A stretch of 22,069 nt of DNA from DASPFV01 sp035620975 (GCA_035620975.1 DASPFV010000317.1:1-22069), one strand, 5' to 3'. Positions 9,101 to 17,366 are shown, counted from the stretch's first letter. Numbers and translations are program-made. Notes: generated by a model from the letters alone, not told the origin.

Positions 9101-12100
9101 GTCGCCGGGGGCAGCGTCGGCCTCGGTCTCCTCGACGGCATCGAGACCAACCTCCGGCTCGATGTCGACACCGATCTCGCCATCGTCGGCGCGCTCCTGT
9201 CGGGCCGCGCAACCGGTCGGCTCGCGGGGAGTATCGAGCTCCTCGGCCAGGCCGGGGCGCTGCGCGTCACGTCTGACGCGACGCTGAGCGATGCCACCTG
9301 GCTGATCCCCGGGCAGCGCATCCTCTTTGCCGGCTGGTCGGGCCACATACGGCTGGCCGACCAGGCGCTTTCGGTGGCGAAACTCGGAGGCACGGTCAAC
9401 GGGGGCAGCATCCGCGTCGACGGACGCCTCCCGATCGAGGCTGGCGCCGACGGCGGCGGTCTGACTATCGTGGCACGCGACATCCTCATCGATGTGCCGC
9501 GCGGGCTGCACAGTCAGCTCGGCGCCGACCTCGCATGGCAGCGGGTGGAGCAGGCCGGCCGGCTGACCGGGACAGTGGAAATCACTGCCAACCGTTATAC
9601 CGAACCGGTGACGCGCATCCTGCAGCTCGTGAACTCGCTGTCATCGGCCACCCGCAGTTCGGGCGAGTCCACGCTGCCGCCGTGGCTGGCGGACACGGCC
9701 CTCGACATCAGCGTTGCCGTCACCGATCCCATTCTGATCGACAACAGTGTCAGCACCGTGGAGCTGATGCCGGACCTGCGGCTCGCCGGAACGATCCAGT
9801 CGCCGGCCCTGTCGGGACGCGTCGATGTCGTGGACGAGGGGCGCATCACGATCGGCGGACGGGCCTATCGCATGCGGGACAGCCAGGTGCGGTTCGCTCC
9901 GGCCGACGGGCTCGTCCCGACGCTCGACGCCCTCGGCGACACGCGGATTGCGGACTACGACGTCACGATCCGCATCAGCGGCACGCCGGATCGCATCGAA
10001 ACCTCGTTCAGTTCGGTCCCGCCGCTCGGCGAGCGGGACCTCCAGTCGCTCATCGTGACCGGCCAGACCGGTGAACAGGCGATGCAGGGCAGGCAATCCG
10101 ACGACAACTTCGCCGCCGCCGCCGCGGCAACCGACATCCTGGGCTTCGCCGGAAGGTTCGTAGGTCTCGACACCGTCCGGATCGGCGCTCCCGATCTCGA
10201 TCTCGTGTCGAAGGACGTCAGCACGGCCCAGCACCTGACCGTGTCGAAGTCGCTCGGATCGTCGTTCGACCTGATCTTTTCCGACAATCTCGAAGAAGGG
10301 TCGGTCACGTGGGTGCTGGTGTGGAAACCGACGCCGGTCAACGAAGTCCGCGCCTTCTCCAGCGAGGAGGCCTCGCGGGGGATCGAATTCCGCCGCTCGA
10401 TGGCGTTCGGGCCCGGTTCGCCCACCGGGACGCGTACGGCACGACGGGCGGCCGCAGAGCGGCGGCGTGCGATCGTTGGCGCAGTCCAGATCACGGGTGC
10501 GCCGGGATTCAGCTCAGCGGAACTCTCGCGCAGGCTCGAGCTCCAAGCCGGCGATCGCTTCGACGTCCGGCGTTGGATCGATGATCGCCACCGGCTGGAG
10601 AACTTCTATCTGGACCGCGGCTACCACCGCGTGCGCATCGCCTCGACTCGCAGCGAAGACGCCGATCGCTCAGACGTCTCGCTGACCTACGTCATCGAGC
10701 GTGGGCCGCAGACCGTCATCGACGTCACTGGAGATCCTATTCCTGACGAGGTGATCGATGCGATGTACGCCGCCTGGCGCGGCCTGCCGATCCCCGACGT
10801 CGTGCGTACGGAATTCGAACGCATCGCGCGTGAGGGACTCGCCCGCCGGGGCTATTACCGGCCGGTGCTGCAGCTCGATTTCCAGGCCGAGACGCCCGAT
10901 CTGGCGCGCGTCACGGTGCATGTCGCCCGGGGCCCGCAGACGAAGCGGCTGAACGTCGCGTGGAGCGGCAATCGCAACGTCTCGAATGCCGAGCTCGATG
11001 CGCTGGTGGCGCCGCATCGCGCTGAATCGGCCGTCTGGCTGGATTCGCAGTCGCTCGTCTGGCAGGTCCGGCAGCTCTATGCGGGCCGTGGACATCTCCA
11101 GGCCCAGGTCACCGTCGGCGAGCCTGCCTTCGAGGGCACCGGGGCCACGTTGCCGATCGCCATCGACGAAGGCGTGCTGTCGCGCCTCGCCGGTGTGCAG
11201 CTCGAGGGCGTCGATCCGGCACGGATGAAGGGAGCCACGGAAGCGCTCGGGCTGTCGATCGGCGAGCCGTTCCCGGCGTCGGCGCCGGTCGAAGCCGCAC
11301 GGCGGCTGAAGGCGTTCTATGCCGGGCTCGGCTATCGGCGTGCGGCCGTCGCGCACAGGCTGACGACAGCCGAGGATGGAACGGTTTCGATCGCATGGAC
11401 CGTGACCGAAGGTCCGCTCTACGTCGTCAAGGACGTGAACGTCGTGGGAGCGGAAACGACGAACGACGGGCTCGTGCGCAAAGCCATCGCCCTGGAACCT
11501 GGCGACGCCATGGGCGAGAGCGCCATCGATACGACCCGCCGCAACCTGTACGACATCGGATCCTTCCGGCGCGTCGATTTCGACTTCGGGGACTCGGCGA
11601 TTCAGCCCGGAGCCCCCGACGCGTTGCCGCTGACGTTGACCATACAGGCGGAGGAGCTGCAGCGGTTCCAGCTGAAGTACGGCGTGCAGTTCACCTTCGA
11701 TCGATCGACGGGCAGAGGCAGCGGCAACGCCCTGGGTGGTTCCGTGGAGCTGCGGGATCGCAACTTCATTGGCCGTGCCGTGCAGGCGAGCGTCGGCGCT
11801 CACTGGGACCCTGACCTGCAGATCGTCGGGCTGGTGCTGTCCTCGCCGCGCATGTTTGGGAGACGCCTGCGGACGAACGTCTATGTGCGCGATCGCCGCG
11901 AGCAGGACGTCGTCGACAGCGCCTCGACACTCGAGGGAGCGACGCTCGATGACCGGCGCCGGGAACTGACGCTCGAGCAGCGCTGGCGGCCGGCGTCCGC
12001 GTGGGAGCTCGTCTGGGGCTACAAGTTCTCGTCACGCCGGTTCCTGGTCGAGGAGCACTTCGATGTCGGCGGACTTCTGGCAGGACCCGTCGTTTCCGTC

Positions 12101-12673
12101 ATTCTCGACCGACGGGACAGTCCCTTCGACGCCAGCCGGGGCCTGTTTCACAGCTCGAGCTTCCAGTTCGGGGTGCCGTCGCTCGGTTCCGATCTCGGGT
12201 ACGTCCGCTATCTGCTCCGGCAGTCGTACTATCAGCCGCTCGGCGGGCTCACGGCGGCGGGCAGCGTCCGCTACGGCACGATCCAGGACTATTCGGGCGT
12301 CGCGCCGATCAGCATCATCGATCTGTTCTTCAACGCCGGCGGCACGAACACCGTGCGTGGGTACCCGGAGGACTCGCTGTCGGCCATCAACGTCGCGGGC
12401 TTCGCCCTGGGCGGCACCGAGCTGCTGGTCCTGAACGGCGAGCTGAGGTTCCCGATCACGAAGCGGCTCGGTGGCGCCGCCTTCGTGGATGCCGGGAACA
12501 CGTTTGCCAGCCTCGCGGACGTCACGCTGGCGCGGCTGGCGCTGGGCGCCGGACTGGGGCTGCGCATTCGCACGCCGCTGGCGCCATTCCGCGTCGACGT
12601 CGCGTACCCCTTCAGCGACGCGTATGGACGGCACAGCGTGCGCGTGCACTTCTCGATCGGGCAGATGTTCTAG
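6146..12673 (+). CDS. TamB-BamA/TamA fusion protein (single-chain translocation and assembly module)
   Basis: One uninterrupted 2175-residue frame joins two proteins that are normally separate. Residues 6-24 form an N-terminal membrane anchor, followed by an AsmA/TamB-like beta-rich region to about residue 1393. This includes the conserved TamB C-terminal domain, with GRITIGGRAYRMRDSQVRF near residues 1230-1255. An Arg-rich linker (about 1394-1441) follows. Five POTRA-like repeats come next, at about 1442-1520, 1521-1597, 1598-1681, 1682-1758 and 1759-1840. The C-terminal 335 residues are an Omp85 surface-antigen barrel with the loop-6 VRGY motif (2070-2073) and a terminal Phe (QMF). TamB alone is about 1260 residues in E. 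coli, so both halves are full length. An in-frame TGA at 6107 leaves ATG 6146 as the only start; no strong ribosome-binding site is seen. No signal peptide occurs before the POTRA part. The likely role is outer-membrane protein assembly or phospholipid transport across the envelope. Confidence 0.9.
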   Translation: MRRKGPLVLISAAGAMLLALVAAHTQPARALVLRRVVEALRTSYGVELRAEGLSYNLLTLSAELRGVQVASVTTPAEPCAAAEALAISFGARALLGDVSVSRLSIASPRIDIRRHGDGTDNLPRLSRGQSDGTGLLPPIRVDDLDVSFQQPSMSAQIRGAALQLTSAERGRVSATLEAQHGASITVGDRTIDVDAVTAGVDLEGERLDLRGLTASRPGAVLHASGSIALRGDASTADLTANGSSELQSWWTEMNGQSGPVGRVDVTARMTGSLSEPAIIFETASESLAWSDLHVSDVRARGVYRGGELLLDSVTLGMAGGTVEAHGAIVPGDPARRSRIEARWAQIDPRHIPGAARLAGIISRTGTAVVEWRPDATSVAPRFDVTATTGVVASGTTIPLVVHGWGQADRWRVKATNRDRNAVDVTATADIRLDPRRWQASTIDGRVLLRTADLPAAIRQAHALGVPADVDAGTAAGAVDIDATIHGTLGTVRSTGRIIGRALTLAGLPRFDLDAAFGVDVAGKTSSGTFHLLAPTLESATFPSQEDLTLGGSVIAAGTWSGPISDPAVVATLTGRDLTLGRAGPVSIAATGGTFDGVLKGPVTHISGRGKLTIGAVDIGGRGVGTVTADLTLSKGTLRVDAGGPNMTRLDASIGLEDPRPFEGRGTLSEFDIGALLGMTGLAGADPGAVRGRISSSFAFKGDLRNLSSATVSVDVAPIDATAFDVPITISGGLRARKSGGRVHLEDVAIAIGGLALRLGGTLATDRPAGKLVLDMGGDLGPLTPWLTRLSASDDVAAAGRITGHLETELSPAGLVTTGTIDTALSRLSKGERILARDVRAVIAFTGERVEMREATGFVLGGQLTAAGGAPLTWLNQWLPSGFRVAQPASSRPAALEGTASFDVPALVGLIGRMPPEGVGGSIELSAKLTASRPDPADITGELRLERAELSAGELRYVPSDVTRFRLSRGALTIEGFDLRGPGSRVVAGGSVGLGLLDGIETNLRLDVDTDLAIVGALLSGRATGRLAGSIELLGQAGALRVTSDATLSDATWLIPGQRILFAGWSGHIRLADQALSVAKLGGTVNGGSIRVDGRLPIEAGADGGGLTIVARDILIDVPRGLHSQLGADLAWQRVEQAGRLTGTVEITANRYTEPVTRILQLVNSLSSATRSSGESTLPPWLADTALDISVAVTDPILIDNSVSTVELMPDLRLAGTIQSPALSGRVDVVDEGRITIGGRAYRMRDSQVRFAPADGLVPTLDALGDTRIADYDVTIRISGTPDRIETSFSSVPPLGERDLQSLIVTGQTGEQAMQGRQSDDNFAAAAAATDILGFAGRFVGLDTVRIGAPDLDLVSKDVSTAQHLTVSKSLGSSFDLIFSDNLEEGSVTWVLVWKPTPVNEVRAFSSEEASRGIEFRRSMAFGPGSPTGTRTARRAAAERRRAIVGAVQITGAPGFSSAELSRRLELQAGDRFDVRRWIDDRHRLENFYLDRGYHRVRIASTRSEDADRSDVSLTYVIERGPQTVIDVTGDPIPDEVIDAMYAAWRGLPIPDVVRTEFERIAREGLARRGYYRPVLQLDFQAETPDLARVTVHVARGPQTKRLNVAWSGNRNVSNAELDALVAPHRAESAVWLDSQSLVWQVRQLYAGRGHLQAQVTVGEPAFEGTGATLPIAIDEGVLSRLAGVQLEGVDPARMKGATEALGLSIGEPFPASAPVEAARRLKAFYAGLGYRRAAVAHRLTTAEDGTVSIAWTVTEGPLYVVKDVNVVGAETTNDGLVRKAIALEPGDAMGESAIDTTRRNLYDIGSFRRVDFDFGDSAIQPGAPDALPLTLTIQAEELQRFQLKYGVQFTFDRSTGRGSGNALGGSVELRDRNFIGRAVQASVGAHWDPDLQIVGLVLSSPRMFGRRLRTNVYVRDRREQDVVDSASTLEGATLDDRRRELTLEQRWRPASAWELVWGYKFSSRRFLVEEHFDVGGLLAGPVVSVILDRRDSPFDASRGLFHSSSFQFGVPSLGSDLGYVRYLLRQSYYQPLGGLTAAGSVRYGTIQDYSGVAPISIIDLFFNAGGTNTVRGYPEDSLSAINVAGFALGGTELLVLNGELRFPITKRLGGAAFVDAGNTFASLADVTLARLALGAGLGLRIRTPLAPFRVDVAYPFSDAYGRHSVRVHFSIGQMF

Positions 12674-12833
12674 TGTCCTGACCGCGTGGATCGTGGCATA
12701 AGTCCGGAGCGCGGCGCCCGCATGGCAAGGCGTGAGGAGCCGCAAATCGGGAATTTGTAAGCGACGAGCCACGCCGCCAGGCGGGATGCCCCGCCCGGGA
12801 GTTATGTCGCGAACCACGCGGTCAGGACACTAG
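12670..12833. mobile_element. Putative MITE: 164-bp palindrome with 20-bp terminal inverted repeats
   Basis: The left end (12670-12689, beginning CTAGTGTCCTGACC) is the exact reverse complement of the right end (12814-12833). Inner sequence continues to pair imperfectly, for example GGCATAA against TTATGTC and GGCGTG against CACGCC. The centre is CAAAT-CGGGA-ATTTG at 12743-12757, exactly at the middle of the element. It has no coding capacity. Ends in CTAG/TA fit the target duplications of IS5-group (YTAR) or IS630/mariner-type (TA) elements, so a non-autonomous derivative is likely. Its first bases form the TAG stop of the preceding gene. A transcript would fold into one long hairpin and could act as a terminator. 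Confidence 0.75.
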
Positions 12834-12984
12834 CCCCTTTCGTCGTGGTGAATGAGCATCAAGTAGCGCACGTCGCTGCGGTCTGATTTCGGGGGGACTT
12901 GATATCCCCACACAAAGTGACGCCCGGACGACGCGTGATTCGACGCACCACCGCGACAATCCAGGACCTTGAAAGCCGGTCGGC

Positions 12985-13383
12985 CTATGAACGAGGACGG
13001 CCGAAAAAGAGGACGTATCCGTCAGCGTCCTTGAGCTCGAACCCCCGCAGGCCATCGTCGGTATCTTTGAGTGGTTCGGATAACTCGACGTTGCGCGACG
13101 AGAACTCTGCCGCCAACGCGTCGGGATCGGGGACATGGAGGTACGCGTCCCAGCGGGCGATCCCTTTGTGCACGTCCCGCCGGGAGTTCGGCACCGGATC
13201 GACGCCGACGTCCTTGACCATGATCATCGCGGCGCCCCGCTGGACAATGCCGAAGAAGATGTCGTCAGGGGGCCCTTCGAACGTGATGTCGAACCCGAGA
13301 CGGTCGCGATAGAACGCCAGCGCGGCTGGGACATTCCTGACGATGAAGAACGGCGCAATGCCCGTGATGTCCGGTCTGGTCAT
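12985..13383 (-). CDS. VOC-family (glyoxalase/bleomycin-resistance-like) protein
   Basis: This 132-residue cytosolic protein has the paired beta-alpha-beta-beta-beta layout of the vicinal oxygen chelate superfamily. The N-terminal module reads APFFIVRNVPAALAFYRDRL, and the C-terminal module ends with RGFELKDADGYVLFFGR. The usual first metal-ligand histidine of glyoxalase I is not evident in the APFF strand, so metal binding and glyoxalase activity are doubtful; a ligand-binding or resistance role is as likely. The start ATG 13383 has an AGGGA site about 6 bp upstream. It lies 121 bp downstream of the DoxX-like gene on the same strand and may be co-transcribed with it. Confidence 0.88.
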   Translation of the reverse strand: MTRPDITGIAPFFIVRNVPAALAFYRDRLGFDITFEGPPDDIFFGIVQRGAAMIMVKDVGVDPVPNSRRDVHKGIARWDAYLHVPDPDALAAEFSSRNVELSEPLKDTDDGLRGFELKDADGYVLFFGRPRS

Positions 13384-13504
13384 GTCGGTCCCTGGATGAG
13401 TGGTCGCTCATGTTATCGAGTGTCGCGGTCTGAAGCGATCCCTGCAGGCGTCTCGCGGGCCCCACGGGTCGATCTGCGCCACTGTGGTCGCGGACATGAC
13501 ACCC

Positions 13505-13948
13505 TCATTCGACAGCCGGTTCAGAACGAGCAGTCAGGCTCGTCTGCCATAGTACGGCCCCCCAGAACACCTGAAGCGGCGCGCGGAACCAGAGCGGGGT
13601 GGCTGCGTCGCCCCCCAGTGTGGCGCCTGTCAGGGCTGCGTACACGTTTGCTGGAAAAAGCGCAACGAGCAGCGCCAGCAGCCCCCAGGCGGCGGCTCTT
13701 CGAAGCCGCGGGGTCAGCAGTCCGATTGCTCCGGCCGCCTCGAGCACGCCTGTCAGGTAGATCACCCACAGCGCTCCGGTCAGCGGCGGCGGAATCATTG
13801 CGGCCAGGTCGTGCTTCAAGCCCGAGAAGTGGAACCCGGCGGTGAAGAGGAACATCGCCGCCAGGCCGATCCGAGCAGCGTCCCTCCACCCGACGAACCA
13901 CCGGGCGAGAAGCGTGGAAACGATTTGGACGACGAGAGGTGCCATCAT
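13505..13948 (-). CDS. DoxX-like small integral membrane protein
   Basis: This 147-residue protein has four predicted membrane segments: AARIGLAAMFLFTAGFHF, LWVIYLTGVLEAAGAIGLL, AAAWGLLALLVALFPANVY and a C-terminal one around APLQVFWGAVLW. The layout and the phrases GVLEAAGAIGLL and FPANVYAAL match the DoxX/DoxX-like family of four-helix membrane proteins. Two adjacent ATG codons are available (13948 and 13945). A GGAAG motif lies 4 and 7 bp upstream respectively, so the second is slightly better placed. DoxX relatives are linked to quinone or thiosulfate chemistry in some archaea and to redox stress in others, but the function here cannot be inferred. Confidence 0.85.
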   Translation of the reverse strand: MMAPLVVQIVSTLLARWFVGWRDAARIGLAAMFLFTAGFHFSGLKHDLAAMIPPPLTGALWVIYLTGVLEAAGAIGLLTPRLRRAAAWGLLALLVALFPANVYAALTGATLGGDAATPLWFRAPLQVFWGAVLWQTSLTARSEPAVE

Positions 13949-14370
13949 CAGCTTCCGCTAACACTCAGACGCCAGTGCGGCCTGCGCCGCCGAGCGGCTC
14001 ATCAACGAAGGCCCGCAGGTGCCCTGCAGAAACCCCGCACACAAGCACTCTGCCCCGGCATCTCATCCGTTTCAATCGCCTTTCGAGCAATGGTAGCCCG
14101 GGCCGACCACTGTAGTTTGAGCTCAAACTGTTGACGTTGGAACCGAACTCGAACTGCTGACGTCGATCCGACGTTCAACACATCGTCGAGAGCGGCACGA
14201 CAGGCTGGATCCGCGCCGCGCCAGTCGCAGGCGGCTGTCTGCAGCACGCCAACTTCCGCGTCGTCGCGCACCGTTCCGGTGCTGCTGATCCTGGCACGCC
14301 GCCTGCTGGAAAGCCCCGATACGAGTGCCGGCTGCCTCATCGACGGCCGGCCCATTCGACGGGAGGAGAC
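13949..14370 (+). promoter_or_regulatory. 422-bp gene-free leader region of the TonB-dependent receptor
   Basis: No credible gene is seen in this gap between the divergent DoxX-like gene and the receptor. It contains a perfect 16-bp palindrome, AGTTTGAGCTCAAACT (14114-14129), and an imperfect direct repeat AACTGTTGACGTTGGAACCG (14126-14145) / AACTGCTGACGTCGATCCG (14152-14170), with an offset of 26 bp. A TTGACG resembling a -35 box starts at 14131, but no good -10 follows. A strong ribosome-binding site (GGAGGAG, 14362-14368) ends the region. It is the most likely control region for receptor expression; the regulator is unknown. Confidence 0.5.
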
Positions 14371-17295
14371 ATGTTCAGACAACTCATCGGGCCCCTCGGC
14401 GCCTTCGCGGGGCGCGTCGCGGCCGCCTGCCTGTGCCTGGCCGCGACGGTGGCCGCCCAGGGCGTGCAGACGGGGACGATCTCGGGCAGCGTCACCGACG
14501 CGCAGCAGGCCGTGCTGCCAGGGGTGACTGTCACGGCGGAGTCGTCCGCACTCCAGGGGGCCCGCGTCGCCGTGAGCGACGCGACCGGCGCCTACATCTT
14601 CCGCGGCCTGCCGCCGGGCCAGTACGTCCTGCGGTTCGAGCTGCAGGGCATGCGTACTGTGGAGGAAGGCGCGGAGGTCCGGCTTGGCGGATCGACACAG
14701 GTGGACGTGGCGATGGCACTCGCCACGGTGACCGAAGCCGTCGAGGTGCGGGCGTCGGTGACCCCGGCGCCGCTCGAGACCCCGAACGTCGGCGCGAACT
14801 ACGGCTACGACGAAGTCAACGCGCTGCCGGCGCCGCGGACGCTCTCGGGCATCGCGGAGCTCGCGCCCGGGGTGACCGACAACACGCCGAACGCCGGCCA
14901 GGTCACGATCGCCGGCTCGTTCGCCTACGACAACGTGTTCCTCGTGGACGGCGTGGACATCAACGACAACCTGTTCGGCACGCCCAACAACCTCTTCATC
15001 GAGGACGCCCTCGAGGAGACCCAGGTGCTCACCGGCGGCGTATCGGCGGAGTACGGCCGGTTCAGCGGCGGCGTCATCAACGCCATCACCAAGAGCGGCG
15101 GCAACGAGTACGCCGGGACCTTCCGCGTGAACCTGACCAACCCGTCGTGGACGGACGAGACGCCGTTCGAACGTGACGAGGGGATCACGCGCGAGAGCGA
15201 CATCTCGCAGAGCTACGAGGCCACGTTCGGCGGCCCCATCGTCCGCGATCGCCTCTGGTTTTTCTCGGCCGGCCGGTTCGCCGACACGGCGGAGTCCGGC
15301 ACGTTCCCGGAACTCGGACTGCCGGTGGTCCGGACGGAGGAGAACACGCGCTACGAGCTCAAGGGGACCGGCACACTCGCGCAGAACCATACGGTCTCGG
15401 CAACCTACATCGGCAACGAGACGGATCAGACGCGGCCGAGCTTCACCTTCAGCATCGACCCGAACACGATCGTGAGCCGGAAACTGCCGAACGACCTGTT
15501 CGTCGCGAACTACCGCGGCGTGCTCAGCCCGTCGCTGTTCGCCACGCTGCAGTACTCGCGCAAACAGTTCGGGTTCCGCAATACCGGCGGAACGAGCACC
15601 GACATCTTCGACTCTCCCTTCCTGTCCCGTGGCGTCGCGGAGGGAGTCCCGGAGAGCCTCCACTACAACGCGCCGTACTTCGACTCGACCGACCCGGAGG
15701 ATCGCGACAACCAGCAGGTGGCCGGCACGCTGTCGTACTTCGGCTCGACCGAGCGGCTGGGCTACCACGACGTCAAGGGCGGGTTCGAGGTGTTCACCTC
15801 CACCAACACCGGCGGGAACTCCCAGAGCGCGACCGACTACGTCTTCCAGGCCGACTACAGGGTGGACGCGGCCGGCAACCCGGTCCTCGACGGGCAGGGC
15901 AACTTCATCCCCGTCTTCGTGCCTGGCGTGTCCCGGGTGCTGAACTGGCGCGCGACGCGGGGCGCCGAGCTCGACATCAGGACGACGTCGCTGTTCCTGC
16001 AGGACTCGTGGACGCTCAACAATCGCCTGTCGTTCGATCTCGGCCTGCGATACGAGCGCGTCCGCAGCGAGGCGACCGGCGGCATCGTGGGCGTGGACAC
16101 CGACACGGTAATGCCGCGGCTGGCCGCCGCCTGGAACCCGTGGGGCGGCAGCACCGTCTTCCGCGCGACCTACGGCCACTATTCGGGCAAGTACAGCGAG
16201 GCGCAGTTCGGCGGCAACACGCCGGTCGGCAACCCGGCGCTGCTGCTCGGCATCTACGACGGTCCCGCCGGTGAAGGAGACCGGTTCGCGCCGGGCTTCG
16301 ACGTGGGCAACTACCCGATCGTCTTCGGAGACTTCCCCACCGCCAACGTGTTCTTCGAGGACGGCCTGTCGTCCCCGGTCTCGCGGGAGTTCACGCTCCA
16401 GGCGGGCACGCAGATGCTCGGCGGACGCGGGTACGTGGAGGCGGTCTACATCCAGCGCAACTTCGAGAACTTCGTCGAGGACTTCATTACGATCGACACC
16501 GGGGACACGACGATCATCGAGGACGGCCAGAACTTCGGCACCTTCGACAACAGCGTCTTCCGCAACAGCGACGAGCCCGTCCGCCGCTACAAGGGCCTGC
16601 AGTTCCAGTCCAGGTACCGGGTGACGCCGCGCTTCACGGTCAACGGCCACTGGACGGTGCAGCTCGAGAACGAGGGGAACTTCGAGGGCGAGGCGACCAA
16701 CCAGCCCGCCATCTCTTCGCTGCTCGGGGACTTCCCTGAAGTCTTCCGCGAATCACGCAACTTCCCCGTCGGACGGCTCGACGCGTTCCAGCGGCACAAG
16801 GTGCGCGCGTGGGGTGTCTACACCATGCCGCTCGGAGAGTGGGGCGAGCCGACCCTGGCGCTCCTCTACCGCTACGACTCGCCGCTGACCTTCAGCCTCG
16901 CCGCCGCCGGCGTTCCGCTGACGGATCAGCAGCTCGCCATCGCCGAGGCCGCCGGCTACGCCAGCACCCCGAACGCGGGCTCGCAGACCCTGTACTTCGG
17001 CGCGAGGGGCACGGAGCGGTTCGAGGCGGCGCACCTCTTCGACGTCGCGGTGAACTACCAGATCCCGGTCTGGCGCACGCTGCGGCCCTACCTCGAGCTC
17101 GAGATGTTCAACGTGTTCAATACCTCGCCGCTCATCGAGCACAACACGGCGATCACGGCGGACTTCGACGGTCCGGTCGATGATCTGGGGTTGCCGCTGA
17201 CCTTCACGCGAGGTCCCCGGTTCGGCCAGGCCACCGACGAGGATCACTTCCCCCGCGCCCGCACGGTCCAGCTGTCGCTGGGGTTCAGGTTCTGA
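14371..17295 (+). CDS. TonB-dependent outer-membrane receptor with carboxypeptidase-regulatory-like domain (Oar-like)
   Basis: This 974-residue protein transports a large substrate across the outer membrane using TonB energy. A signal peptide covers about residues 1-29 (ending ATVAAQ). Residues 36-118 form a CarboxypepD_reg-like beta-sandwich (GTISGSVTDAQQAVLPGV ... GLPPGQYVLRFELQG). A candidate TonB box, EAVEVRA, lies at 122-128. The plug domain follows, with VDGVDIND at 192-199 and GRFSGGVINAITKSGG further on. The rest is a 22-strand-type barrel ending in VQLSLGFRF with terminal Phe. ATG 14371 has a GGAGGAG site just upstream. The domain order is that of the Oar-like receptors common in Acidobacteriota and Myxococcota. 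The substrate (peptide, glycan or metal complex) is unknown; no polysaccharide-degrading genes or SusD partner lie nearby. Confidence 0.95.
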   Translation: MFRQLIGPLGAFAGRVAAACLCLAATVAAQGVQTGTISGSVTDAQQAVLPGVTVTAESSALQGARVAVSDATGAYIFRGLPPGQYVLRFELQGMRTVEEGAEVRLGGSTQVDVAMALATVTEAVEVRASVTPAPLETPNVGANYGYDEVNALPAPRTLSGIAELAPGVTDNTPNAGQVTIAGSFAYDNVFLVDGVDINDNLFGTPNNLFIEDALEETQVLTGGVSAEYGRFSGGVINAITKSGGNEYAGTFRVNLTNPSWTDETPFERDEGITRESDISQSYEATFGGPIVRDRLWFFSAGRFADTAESGTFPELGLPVVRTEENTRYELKGTGTLAQNHTVSATYIGNETDQTRPSFTFSIDPNTIVSRKLPNDLFVANYRGVLSPSLFATLQYSRKQFGFRNTGGTSTDIFDSPFLSRGVAEGVPESLHYNAPYFDSTDPEDRDNQQVAGTLSYFGSTERLGYHDVKGGFEVFTSTNTGGNSQSATDYVFQADYRVDAAGNPVLDGQGNFIPVFVPGVSRVLNWRATRGAELDIRTTSLFLQDSWTLNNRLSFDLGLRYERVRSEATGGIVGVDTDTVMPRLAAAWNPWGGSTVFRATYGHYSGKYSEAQFGGNTPVGNPALLLGIYDGPAGEGDRFAPGFDVGNYPIVFGDFPTANVFFEDGLSSPVSREFTLQAGTQMLGGRGYVEAVYIQRNFENFVEDFITIDTGDTTIIEDGQNFGTFDNSVFRNSDEPVRRYKGLQFQSRYRVTPRFTVNGHWTVQLENEGNFEGEATNQPAISSLLGDFPEVFRESRNFPVGRLDAFQRHKVRAWGVYTMPLGEWGEPTLALLYRYDSPLTFSLAAAGVPLTDQQLAIAEAAGYASTPNAGSQTLYFGARGTERFEAAHLFDVAVNYQIPVWRTLRPYLELEMFNVFNTSPLIEHNTAITADFDGPVDDLGLPLTFTRGPRFGQATDEDHFPRARTVQLSLGFRF

Positions 17296-17314
17296 TCTGT
17301 GCGCTCCGGGCTCG

Positions 17315-17366
17315 CGGCTCCAGTCTGGAGCCGTGGGCCTGGAGCCTCGAGCCCCGAGCCGGGCTC
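17315..17366. repeat. Heptameric array with a 9-bp inverted repeat downstream of the receptor
   Basis: CGGCTCCAG (17315-17323) and CTGGAGCCG (17325-17333) are exact reverse complements around a single T. From 17325 the sequence has a 7-bp period: CTGGAGC, CGTGGGC, CTGGAGC (17339), CTCGAGC (17346), CCCGAGC (17353). It begins 20 bp after the receptor stop codon, so it may fold into a hairpin at the mRNA end. No U-tract follows. Confidence 0.65.

Noticed and set aside
10400..12673. Separate BamA gene starting at the internal ATG at 10400
   Set aside because: No ribosome-binding site and no signal peptide follow it, and the frame is continuous with TamB.
12671..12833. Intrinsic terminator only, instead of a mobile element
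   Set aside because: Far too long and perfectly bounded by 20-bp inverted repeats, with no U-tract; a terminator role may be secondary.
14002..16650. 882-residue minus-strand ORF antisense to the TonB-dependent receptor
   Set aside because: Composition is that of a GC shadow (Arg, Val, Glu, Ala low-complexity runs) and the plus strand encodes an intact receptor with signal peptide, plug and terminal Phe.
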